DNA from: Burkholderiales bacterium UBA2463
GTDB taxonomy: Bacteria; Pseudomonadota; Gammaproteobacteria; Burkholderiales; Burkholderiaceae_A
Assembly: GCA_002342295.1 (NCBI GenBank)
Contig: DDPR01000003.1
Coordinates: 1 to 23,711 of the forward strand
Direction of reading: 5' to 3'
DNA length: 23,711 bases
Of this stretch, positions 7,395 to 14,736 are shown piece after piece. The notes under the pieces were generated by a model. It had not been told where the DNA came from, did not search any database, and saw only the letters and a program-made list of their open reading frames with translations. Position 1 is the stretch's first letter. The number at the start of each line of letters is the position of its first letter. The translations under genes were made by a program, and so were the position numbers.

Positions 7395-9976
7395 TGGGGG
7401 AGCCCTCCTCGGACCAAAGAGACAATCGCCTGCGCATCCACGCCAAAGTGCCTACGAAGAGCGGCACGGCTATCGCTACACCCAAATCCGTCCGTTCCCA
7501 GCACTGAGAGTGAACGGCCCTCTGGAAGGTAGGCACGAATCTGCTCTGGTAACAGTCGAACATAGTCGCTCAGTGCTACGAGAGGTCCTTTGGTCCTCGC
7601 AAGCAAAGCATGGAGGTGACTCGACTGCAGCGCACCAGAAGACCGGGACACCTCCGCATCCCGAGCTAGCTGGGTGTAGCTCGTCACGCTCACCAGATGC
7701 ACCGTGTAGCCCTCGCTCGCCAGGCGCTCTGAGGCTGCCTGGGCCTCAGTCATGACCGCGCCAGAGGCGAGAAGAGTGAGGTCTTTGCCGCCCTTGCCAA
7801 ACGTTTGAAAGAGCGATGCACCCTTGAGAACGGCGCTGCGCCACTCGGGCGAGGCGTCTACTGTGGGGTGCGCGTAATTCGCATTGGTCATCGTCACGTA
7901 GAAAAAGACATTTCGTTGCTCTTGCACCATGAGTCGAACGCCCTCGTCAATGATGACGGCCAACTCGCCGGCAAACGCAGGATCGTAGGACTGACAATTC
8001 GGAACCGTAGATGCCCAGACGAGACTCGAGCCATCCTGGTGCTGCAGCCCTTCCCCGCCTAACGTGGTTCGCCCAGAGGTGGCGCCAAGCAAAAAGCCGC
8101 GGGGATTTTGATCGGCTGCCGCCCAGATCAGGTCTCCCACTCGTTGAAAGCCAAAGATGGAGTAGAAGATGTAAAAGGGGAGCATCGCCTGCCCGTGGAC
8201 AGCATAGCTCGTCGCGGCCGCAATCCAACTCGAGATCGCACCGGCCTCACTGATCCCCTCCTCCAAAATCTGACCATCTCTGGCCTCTCGATAGCTCAGA
8301 ACCGAACCGATGTCCTCAGGCGAGTATCGCTGACCCACGCTCGAATAAATTCCGACCTGCTTAAACAGGTTGGCCATTCCGAAGGTTCTGGCCTCATCGG
8401 CCACAATGGGAACCACTCGCGGACCAAGTCGAGGGTCCTTCAAAAGCCCACCGAGCAGCCGGACAAATGCCATGGTGGTGCTCATCTCCTTACCCTCCGC
8501 CTTCAGTGCGAAGTCGCCGTAGGTCTCAAGCCCGGGGGCAACGATCGGCTGACACTTTGAACGTCGCTGTGGAAGGCTGCCGCCAAGCGCCTCTCGGCGA
8601 GATCTCAGATACTGCTGCTCGGGACTATCCTCCGAAGGTTTAAAAAAGGAGAGGTTGAGGACCTGTTCGTCAGAGAGGGGGAGTCGGAAGCGATCTCGAA
8701 ATGCCAAGAGATCGTCGTCTTCGAGCTTTTTTTGGCTATGAGTGGTCATCCGGCCCTGACCGGCCGAGCCCATCCCGTAACCCTTCTTCGTGTGCGCGAG
8801 CACAACGGTGGGCTGGCCTCGATGCGAGACTGCGGCTGCATAAGCCGAGTAGATCTTGACCATATCGTGGCCGCCCCGCTTGAGCCGATCAATCTGCTCG
8901 TCGGTAAGCCCCTGAACCAGCGCGGCCAGTTGGGGGCTCTGACCAAAAAAGTTCTCTCGGTTGTAGCGGCCATCCTTCGCGGCGAAGGTCTGCATCTGCC
9001 CGTCAACCGTATTGCCCAGAGCCTGAACCAGTGCGCCATCCTTATCGCGAGCAAAAAGACCGTCCCAGTCGCTGCCCCAGATCAGCTTCACCACATTCCA
9101 TCCCGCCCCCGTAAAGAGCGTTTCGAGCTCGTCGATAATCCGACCGTTGCCTCTTACCGGGCCATCAAGGCGTTGAAGGTTGCAGTTAATAACCCAGGTG
9201 AGGTTATCGAGGCCTTCTCTGGCTGCCAGAGTAAGGGCGCTCATACTCTCTGGTTCGTCCATCTCCCCGTCGCCAAAAATGCCCCAGACCCTGCGACCCT
9301 CACAGTTGAGAAGTCCTCTGTGGGTGAGGTAGCGCATGAAGCGAGCCTGATAAATGGACTGCACGGGGCCAAGCCCCATCGAAGCAGTGGGAAACTGCCA
9401 AAAGTCGGGCATGAGATACGGGTGCGGATAACTCGAGAGCCCCTGAGCTCCCTCTAAGCGGGCCACAATCTCTCGACGATAAAAGCAGAGGTCACGCTCC
9501 TGCAGGCGACCCTCCAGATAGGCCCGCGCGTAGATGCCCGGGGCACTGTGAGCCTGCATGAACACAAGATCATCGCCCCGCATCCCGCTGTCGTGGCGGG
9601 CCTCTGGGCCCCTCCAGAAGTGGTTAAAGCCCACCTCGAATAAATCTGCTGCGCTCGCGTAGCTCGCAATATGCCCCCCCAACTCAGAGGCAAGACGATT
9701 GGCCCGAACGACCATCGCAAGCGCATTCCATCTCAGAATGGAGGCAATACGCTCCTCCAGCTCAAGGTCACCCGGATAGGCAGGTTCATCCTCCACGGAG
9801 ACCGTATTCACATAGGGCGTGACTGCCGAGGGTCGCCACTGAAGGTGACGAGACTGTGCAAGCGCCGTCAGCTCATTCAGAAGAAAGCGAGCTCGATCGG
9901 GTCCGGCCTGCTCGAGCACAGCGAGAAAGGCCTCCCGCCACTCGTGGGTCTCCTGAAAATCATGGTCGTGCCTCAC
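7391..9976 (-). CDS. AceE-like homodimeric 2-oxoacid dehydrogenase E1 component
   Basis: This 861-residue thiamine diphosphate enzyme resembles pyruvate dehydrogenase E1 (AceE), which decarboxylates a 2-oxoacid and passes the acyl group to a lipoyl E2. The ThDP motif is seen as GDGEMDEPES from residue 235 and NCNLQRLDGP from 264. Active-site equivalents are present: H102, H143, the loop H413, DEARTFGM, an EGISEAGA glutamate, and the His of GLQHQDG. Differences from Escherichia coli AceE are notable: GLQHEDGHSH becomes GLQHQDGSSL, GFGRSDSR becomes GFGCSDSR, and roughly 30 C-terminal residues are absent (887 against 861). No E2 or E3 gene is nearby. It starts with GTG after GGGAGGG at 7-base spacing. 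It could be a paralogue for another 2-oxoacid, such as the 2-oxobutanoate enzyme MdeB, or simply pyruvate dehydrogenase. Confidence 0.88.
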   Translation of the reverse strand: MRHDHDFQETHEWREAFLAVLEQAGPDRARFLLNELTALAQSRHLQWRPSAVTPYVNTVSVEDEPAYPGDLELEERIASILRWNALAMVVRANRLASELGGHIASYASAADLFEVGFNHFWRGPEARHDSGMRGDDLVFMQAHSAPGIYARAYLEGRLQERDLCFYRREIVARLEGAQGLSSYPHPYLMPDFWQFPTASMGLGPVQSIYQARFMRYLTHRGLLNCEGRRVWGIFGDGEMDEPESMSALTLAAREGLDNLTWVINCNLQRLDGPVRGNGRIIDELETLFTGAGWNVVKLIWGSDWDGLFARDKDGALVQALGNTVDGQMQTFAAKDGRYNRENFFGQSPQLAALVQGLTDEQIDRLKRGGHDMVKIYSAYAAAVSHRGQPTVVLAHTKKGYGMGSAGQGRMTTHSQKKLEDDDLLAFRDRFRLPLSDEQVLNLSFFKPSEDSPEQQYLRSRREALGGSLPQRRSKCQPIVAPGLETYGDFALKAEGKEMSTTMAFVRLLGGLLKDPRLGPRVVPIVADEARTFGMANLFKQVGIYSSVGQRYSPEDIGSVLSYREARDGQILEEGISEAGAISSWIAAATSYAVHGQAMLPFYIFYSIFGFQRVGDLIWAAADQNPRGFLLGATSGRTTLGGEGLQHQDGSSLVWASTVPNCQSYDPAFAGELAVIIDEGVRLMVQEQRNVFFYVTMTNANYAHPTVDASPEWRSAVLKGASLFQTFGKGGKDLTLLASGAVMTEAQAASERLASEGYTVHLVSVTSYTQLARDAEVSRSSGALQSSHLHALLARTKGPLVALSDYVRLLPEQIRAYLPEGRSLSVLGTDGFGCSDSRAALRRHFGVDAQAIVSLVRGGLPQ
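7403..7410 (-). promoter_or_regulatory. Shine-Dalgarno of the SAF oxidoreductase inside the E1 gene
   Basis: GAGGAGGG on the minus strand lies 8 bases before GTG at 7394 and inside the final codons of the AceE-like gene. It supports the GTG start and independent ribosome entry in addition to coupling through the GTGA overlap. Confidence 0.65.
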
Positions 9977-9999
9977 TCTAAGACCCTCCCTCTTGTGGG

Positions 10000-10269
10000 C
10001 TAGCGTCTTGCTACCCAGTAATCAGCGCCCTGCGAACCGTAATGCTCGGCATGCAAGACATCTCGCAACAAAGAAAATTCGTCGCCCGGCATAAGGTGGC
10101 GACCTGCTCCATCGACAGTCAGGAGCATCGACCCGCGGGTAACCAAAGCGCGCAAAACAAACGAATGTCTGTGCTCAGTCACAATGCGGTTGGGCTCCCA
10201 CTCCCTAAAAACAAGCTCCGTAAAGCCATCGGCAAGCGCCCGCGCCTTAAACTCCTCAACGGGATTCAT
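10000..10269 (-). CDS. Small single-domain cupin protein
   Basis: This 89-residue protein is a minimal cupin beta-barrel. It shows EHRHSF (H33, H35), GSMLLTVDG, MPGDEFSL and a second histidine pair in VLHAEHYG (H73, H76). These histidines could bind one metal ion. The canonical first-motif glutamate is not obvious. The fold is shared by many small enzymes and sensors, so no activity can be assigned. The ATG overlaps the stop of the holin-like gene by 4 bases, and the E1 gene begins 23 bases downstream, so it probably belongs to the same transcript. A role in sensing or processing a small acid for the E1 and oxidoreductase is conjecture. Confidence 0.8.
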   Translation of the reverse strand: MNPVEEFKARALADGFTELVFREWEPNRIVTEHRHSFVLRALVTRGSMLLTVDGAGRHLMPGDEFSLLRDVLHAEHYGSQGADYWVARR

Positions 10270-10778
10270 TTCTTTGGCTCATCTTTTTCCGTGGCATCAA
10301 CATCAATGACCTCGTCGCTGCGAGCCCGAGGAGGGCGTTGTGTCGGGCGGGCGCCGAAAACACCCCCACCGCCACCTTCCCCTCCGGACCTTCGAATCAT
10401 GACGCGAGAGCGACCTGTTGCGATTGAGACTAGGGTATTCACGAATGAGAATGCGAGGGCGGCCAGAACAGCCATCCAGTATCCCGAGAGATGGAAACCA
10501 TCGAGCAATTCGGCAACGAAAAAGAGTACAAACCCGTTGATGAGGGGGATCGCCAGGCCCATCGTGAGCGCAATAAATGGCAGGCTCAAGAGCATCAGGA
10601 TCGGCTTGAGCGTGATGTTCGCAAGAGTCAGTACCGCGCTGGCCAGGAAGAGGCTGGGCAGACCGTCGAACCAGAGTGAGTCAAAGAGTGCGTCGACAAT
10701 AAAGAGTGACAAGGACGCACTCAGCCACATAGAGAGCAGACGATGCATCGACAAAGAGATCATGACCGGAGTCTGCAT
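10266..10778 (-). CDS. Four-helix membrane protein, phage holin superfamily IV-like (PF04020 type)
   Basis: This is a membrane protein of about 170 residues from the chosen ATG. Four hydrophobic segments are visible at about residues 12-30, 42-58, 60-88 and 98-120. The pattern of a LANITLKPILMLLSLPFIAL block, then GLAIPLINGFVLFFV, and an LLDGFHLSGYW turn matches the PF04020 family, often labelled phage holin though chromosomal and without a lytic role. After the membrane part comes a glycine-rich stretch (132-140) and a charged, probably disordered tail ending in EKDEPKK. The start is uncertain: in-frame ATGs at 10838 and 10877 would overlap the Nudix gene, and ATGs at 10763 and 10748 are also possible. 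None has a convincing Shine-Dalgarno. The 3' end overlaps the cupin start as ATGA. Confidence 0.75.
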   Translation of the reverse strand: MQTPVMISLSMHRLLSMWLSASLSLFIVDALFDSLWFDGLPSLFLASAVLTLANITLKPILMLLSLPFIALTMGLAIPLINGFVLFFVAELLDGFHLSGYWMAVLAALAFSFVNTLVSIATGRSRVMIRRSGGEGGGGGVFGARPTQRPPRARSDEVIDVDATEKDEPKK

Positions 10779-10813
10779 GAAATCGTGGGTGATGGCTCCA
10801 ACGGCCTGAAGGC

Positions 10814-11425
10814 TCAGACGCTCTCGGAGAGCGTCCATTGGGGGCGATAGTCCCCCGAACGAATTCGAGCAAGCCAAAAGGCCGCTGCGAGCGTCTTGGC
10901 ATCGCTCACCTGCCCCGACTCCACAAGCACAAAGAAATCGGCAACTGACATGCGGACGAGATCGATCACCTCTCCCTCGTCCCGCGCAGTCTCGCCTAGG
11001 GAGAGGTCCGTGGCCAAAAAAATGTGAATCACTTCCGTTGAGTAAGAGATGACCGGGTGCATGGGTCCCAACTCAGCCCAGCGATTCGCCCGGTAGCCTG
11101 TCTCCTCCCGAAGCTCCCTCTGAGCCGTCTGAAGGGGCGTCTCTCCCGGATCCAACTTACCGGCCGGAAACTCCAGAAAGCTTCGGTTGAGCGGATACCT
11201 CCACTGGCGCTCAAGCAAGAGCGAGCCGTCCTCGAACAGCGGGACAATAGCAGCCGCGCCAGGGTGAAGCGTAAACTCCCGCACGCACTGAACCCCGTCC
11301 GGTGCAATCGCCTCATCCCGATAAATCTTCAGCAGTCGCCCGTCGTACACCAAGGCACCCGAGGAGCGAGGCTCGTCCAAGTGAGGTGCAGGCTCATTGC
11401 CGGCTTTTGGGGGGCGAACGTCCAT
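10814..11425 (-). CDS. Nudix hydrolase, ADP-ribose pyrophosphatase-like
   Basis: This 203-residue Nudix hydrolase cleaves a nucleoside diphosphate linked to another group. The Nudix box is complete: G89-x5-E95-x7-R103-E104-L105-x-E107-E108-x-G110. Upstream lie LERQWRYPLNRSFLEFPAGK residues typical of the ADP-sugar/ADP-ribose group (NudF-like), and PGAAAIVPL precedes the box. ADP-ribose is the most likely substrate, but other ADP-sugars are possible. It follows the DUF2818 gene by 10 bases in the post-nuoN stretch, with no clear Shine-Dalgarno. Its placement beside complex I genes could reflect NAD-derived ADP-ribose clean-up, which is inference. Confidence 0.92.
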   Translation of the reverse strand: MDVRPPKAGNEPAPHLDEPRSSGALVYDGRLLKIYRDEAIAPDGVQCVREFTLHPGAAAIVPLFEDGSLLLERQWRYPLNRSFLEFPAGKLDPGETPLQTAQRELREETGYRANRWAELGPMHPVISYSTEVIHIFLATDLSLGETARDEGEVIDLVRMSVADFFVLVESGQVSDAKTLAAAFWLARIRSGDYRPQWTLSESV

Positions 11426-11435
11426 CAGGAGACGG

Positions 11436-11741
11436 TTAATCGGACGGCCTGGAGCGGCGAAGATAACGGAAAACGAATCCGGGATAGGCCATCACCACAA
11501 AAAGCAGCAGAGTCATGGCATAGAAGTTCCAAGTCTGTGACTTCACGCTTCCCACGCTGTCCTCGAGCAAGAAACCCACCAGGACGGTGAGCACGTAGCC
11601 CGCCAGCCACTCCAGGAGTCGGAACCAAATCGACTTGTGCGCACTCTTGACAAGTCCAAAACGGCGGCTGGAAACAAAGGGCAGGTTAGCAAGGAACAGC
11701 CCAATGGCCAGCCAGAGCACAGCGGCCCCGGATACATTCAT
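11436..11741 (-). CDS. DUF2818 family membrane protein
   Basis: This small protein of 101 residues has three hydrophobic helices at about 5-22, 40-59 and 73-93, a positively charged loop after the first (SSRRFGLVKSAHK) and a basic tail (FRYLRRSR). It matches the DUF2818 family found directly after nuoN in betaproteobacteria. The ATG at 11741 overlaps the nuoN TGA as ATGA; reading further upstream would only use nuoN in another frame. Its function is unknown. The conserved position suggests an accessory or assembly role for complex I. Confidence 0.88.
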   Translation of the reverse strand: MNVSGAAVLWLAIGLFLANLPFVSSRRFGLVKSAHKSIWFRLLEWLAGYVLTVLVGFLLEDSVGSVKSQTWNFYAMTLLLFVVMAYPGFVFRYLRRSRPSD

Positions 11742-13219
11742 GAAGACAGGGAGAGTCGAATCGCGGCAACGCACCAGGCCATAAGGGGGCCAGGGAGAAT
11801 GCCAAGCAGGAGAACGGCAAGCGCGTTGGCCGATAAAACCGACCGCTGAATCCCACAAAGAGGGGTGCTCGGCGGGGGGCTGAGGGGCTCGTCAAAAAAC
11901 ATGGTCTTCACAATGCGCAGGTAGAAGAATGCTCCAACCAAGCTAGCCATAACGGCAAACACCGCAAGCTCAAGATAGCCGGCCGAGACCGCTGATTCCA
12001 AAACCGCGAGCTTGGCGGAGAAGCCCACCATCGGGGGAATGCCCGCCAGTGAAAAGACGAGAATGAGCATGATCCAAGACAACTCGGGCCTGGTTTTCGC
12101 GAGCCCCTTGAAGTCATCGAGCGTCTCAAAAGGAATGCCCTTCTCAGATGCAAGCAAGATGACGCCAAAACTTCCAAGTGCAGTCAGTGCATAGGTCACA
12201 ATGTAAAACATGGATGCCGCATAGGCATTCACCGCGCCATCCACCTGCTCCCCAAGAACGCCAGACGAGATGGCCAAGAGCATAAAGCCCATGTGCGCAA
12301 TGGTGGAGTAAGCCAGGATGCGTTTTACATTGGTCTGCATGATGGCTACCAGATTGCCAACAACCAGGGAGAGCACGCAGAGCACGAGCAGCATCTGTTG
12401 CCAGTCGATGGCTACACCAATGAGGCCCGAGACCAACAGGCGAATCAGAACTGCGAATGCGGCAAATTTTGGAGCAGCGCCAATGAGTAGCGTTGTGGCA
12501 GTGGGCGCACCTTGATACACGTCAGGAACCCACATGTGGAAGGGAACCACACCGAGCTTGAAAGCGAGCCCTGCTACGAGAAAGACCGCGCCAAAGACCA
12601 CAACGAGTCGATCGGCGCGACCCATGGAGAGCTTGTCCTGAATGATGGGAATCTCAAGAGAGCCTGTGGCGCCATAAAGCATGGACATGCCGTAGAGCAG
12701 AAAGCCAGAAGCAAGCGCTCCAAGGACGAAGTACTTCATGGCTGCTTCGGTCGATATTGCGCTGTCTCTCCGCAAGGCAACCGCTGCGTAGAGCGATAGG
12801 GTGAGAAGTTCGATGCCGAGGTAAACCACCAACAGGTGGTTTGCAGAAATCATCACGAAGCCACCCAACAACGAGAACAGGGCAAAGAGATGGAACTCCC
12901 CGAATCCCATGCCCTCATGCTCAAGTGACCGACGACAATAGATCAGCGCCACGGCAGTCGTGAGTGACGCACCCGACTTCAAGAGATGGCCCATCAGGTC
13001 GACAACCACCATGCCATTCATGCCGACCGAGGATACAACAAAGGCGGCCTCTTGTAGAAGCCACAAACTCAGCGTCAGGAGGCCAGCAACCGAGACCATA
13101 TGAACCAATGACTTCGCCTGAGAGCGCGTCACGATCTCGATGAGCATGACCAGGACTACCAAAGCAAAAAGCGCAAGCTCAGGCGCCACAGACATAAGGT
13201 TCAGAGATTCGAGGGTCAT
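11738..13219 (-). CDS. nuoN: NADH-quinone oxidoreductase subunit N
   Basis: NuoN is one of three antiporter-like proton-pumping subunits of the complex I membrane arm. The 493-residue product is rich in membrane helices. It carries the expected charged residues: E137 in YLGIELLTLSLYA, K221 in AFKLGVVPFHMWVPD and K251 in IGAAPKFAA. The motif VPDVYQGAPT is typical of this subunit. The ATG at 13219 overlaps the nuoM TGA as ATGA; the longer open frame to 13360 is only nuoM read in another frame. Its own stop overlaps the DUF2818 start. It is the last structural nuo gene. Confidence 0.97.
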   Translation of the reverse strand: MTLESLNLMSVAPELALFALVVLVMLIEIVTRSQAKSLVHMVSVAGLLTLSLWLLQEAAFVVSSVGMNGMVVVDLMGHLLKSGASLTTAVALIYCRRSLEHEGMGFGEFHLFALFSLLGGFVMISANHLLVVYLGIELLTLSLYAAVALRRDSAISTEAAMKYFVLGALASGFLLYGMSMLYGATGSLEIPIIQDKLSMGRADRLVVVFGAVFLVAGLAFKLGVVPFHMWVPDVYQGAPTATTLLIGAAPKFAAFAVLIRLLVSGLIGVAIDWQQMLLVLCVLSLVVGNLVAIMQTNVKRILAYSTIAHMGFMLLAISSGVLGEQVDGAVNAYAASMFYIVTYALTALGSFGVILLASEKGIPFETLDDFKGLAKTRPELSWIMLILVFSLAGIPPMVGFSAKLAVLESAVSAGYLELAVFAVMASLVGAFFYLRIVKTMFFDEPLSPPPSTPLCGIQRSVLSANALAVLLLGILPGPLMAWCVAAIRLSLSS

Positions 13220-14736
13220 CGCGGTGCACCCACTTGCGGAATCTTGGTCACCGACACGTGCCTGAGTAGGTCCTCGGACGCGGTGGTCATGAGGTTTGTG
13301 AATGGAGCGGGCCAGAGTCCCATGAACAGCACCAACAGGGCCATTGCCATGAGCATCCAAAACTCTCGGGCCGAAACGTCGGAGAGCTGTGCCACCCTTT
13401 CGTTGGCCACCTCACCAAAGATGACCCGCTTAACCATCCAGAGCGTGTAGGCTGCACCCAGTATGAGCGCTGTGGCCGCCCCAAGTCCCAGCCAAAACTG
13501 CTCGCTTACTGCAGCCAAGATCACCATAAATTCACCCACAAACCCACTTGTTGCCGGGAGTCCGGCATTGGCCATCGAAAAAAGAACGAAAAACGCTGCG
13601 AATCGGGGCATGCGGTTTACCACGCCACCGTAGTCCGAGATCGCACGCGAGTGCACACGGTCGTAGAGCACTCCGATACAGAGGAACATGGCTCCAGAGA
13701 CAAATCCATGCGAAATCATCTGGACGATGCCACCCTCGAGTCCAAGAGGAGAGAACAGGAAAAAGCCGAGGGTCACAAATCCCATGTGAGCGACCGATGA
13801 GTAAGCGACGAGCTTCTTCATATCCTCTTGGACCAGCGCCACCAAGCCGATGTAAATCACGGCCACGAGAGAGAGTGCGATCATGATCGGGGCCAAGTCT
13901 TGCGACGCATCAGGCGCGATGGGAAGAGAGAATCGAAGAAATCCGTAGGCCCCGAGCTTGAGCATGATGGCAGCCAACACCACCGAGCCCCCAGTCGGTG
14001 CCTCAACGTGTGCATCCGGAAGCCAAGTGTGCACCGGCCACATGGGCACCTTCACTGCGAAGGCAATGAGGAAGGCACCAAAGATGAGCGTCTGCTCCCG
14101 CATGGTTAGTGGCAAGAGATGCCAGGACAACACCTCAAAGCTGCCGCTCTGGACGTAGAGGTAAACAATAGCAACCAGGGTGAGAAGCGAACCCAGCAGG
14201 GTATAGAGAAAGAACTTGAAGGCTGCATAGACACGTCTCGGTCCGCCCCAGACACCAATAATGATGTACATCGGAATGAGTGTGGCCTCGAAGAAGAAAT
14301 AGAACAGGAGCCCATCGAGCGCACAAAACACACCGACCATCAGGCCAGAGAGGATGAGAAAAGCGCCAAGGTACTGGGCAACCCGATCTTCAATGACCTC
14401 CCAGCCCGCAACCACGACAAAGACCGTGATGAGCGCTGTAAGGGGCACGAACCACACCGAGATGCCGTCTACTCCCAAGAGATACTGAACCGCGAACCGG
14501 TCGATCCACGCTGCCTTCTCAACGAACTGAAAGCCGTGATGAGTTGCAACAAACTGACCGATGACTGGGAGCGTCACAAGAAAGCCGAGAATTGCAGCGG
14601 CAAGCGCGAGCCATCGAATGATCTGCATTTCGGCTGCTGAACGTCGAGCACCGCCCCAAACAATCAGCGCAACGCCCGCGAAGATGGGCAGCCAGATCGA
14701 AATTGAGAGCCAGGGAATATTTGCCAGAATCATCAT
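13216..14736 (-). CDS. nuoM: NADH-quinone oxidoreductase subunit M
   Basis: NuoM is an antiporter-like proton-pumping subunit of complex I. The 506-residue protein shows the expected pump residues: E150 in FFEATLIPMYIIIGVWG, K229 in AVKVPMWPVHTWLPDAHVEA and K260 in AAIMLKLGAYG. The start is set at 14736, where ATG overlaps the nuoL TGA as ATGA; a second ATG follows immediately at 14733. The open frame upstream to 14970 lies inside nuoL and is not like NuoM. The hydrophobic N-terminus (LSISIWLPIFAGVALIVW) begins right after the start, as expected for the first membrane helix. Confidence 0.97.
   Translation of the reverse strand: MMILANIPWLSISIWLPIFAGVALIVWGGARRSAAEMQIIRWLALAAAILGFLVTLPVIGQFVATHHGFQFVEKAAWIDRFAVQYLLGVDGISVWFVPLTALITVFVVVAGWEVIEDRVAQYLGAFLILSGLMVGVFCALDGLLFYFFFEATLIPMYIIIGVWGGPRRVYAAFKFFLYTLLGSLLTLVAIVYLYVQSGSFEVLSWHLLPLTMREQTLIFGAFLIAFAVKVPMWPVHTWLPDAHVEAPTGGSVVLAAIMLKLGAYGFLRFSLPIAPDASQDLAPIMIALSLVAVIYIGLVALVQEDMKKLVAYSSVAHMGFVTLGFFLFSPLGLEGGIVQMISHGFVSGAMFLCIGVLYDRVHSRAISDYGGVVNRMPRFAAFFVLFSMANAGLPATSGFVGEFMVILAAVSEQFWLGLGAATALILGAAYTLWMVKRVIFGEVANERVAQLSDVSAREFWMLMAMALLVLFMGLWPAPFTNLMTTASEDLLRHVSVTKIPQVGAPR

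Noticed and set aside
8732..9457. 241-codon open frame on the plus strand
   Set aside because: It lies wholly opposite the AceE-like gene, whose protein is strongly conserved. The product shows no family features.
10266..10778. Prophage remnant suggested by the holin-like label
   Set aside because: No endolysin, tail, integrase or other phage gene is present. PF04020-type proteins are common in ordinary chromosomes.
10042..10809. 255-codon open frame on the plus strand
   Set aside because: It runs antisense through the cupin and holin-like genes, which have recognisable families and ATGA coupling. Its product is basic and low-complexity with no recognisable domain.
11742..11858. N-terminal extension of the DUF2818 protein to 11858
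   Set aside because: It overlaps nuoN heavily and is not hydrophobic like the family N-terminus; the ATGA start is clear.
13220..13360. N-terminal extension of NuoN to 13360
   Set aside because: The added residues are nuoM read in another frame; the ATGA junction at 13219 matches the other nuo genes.
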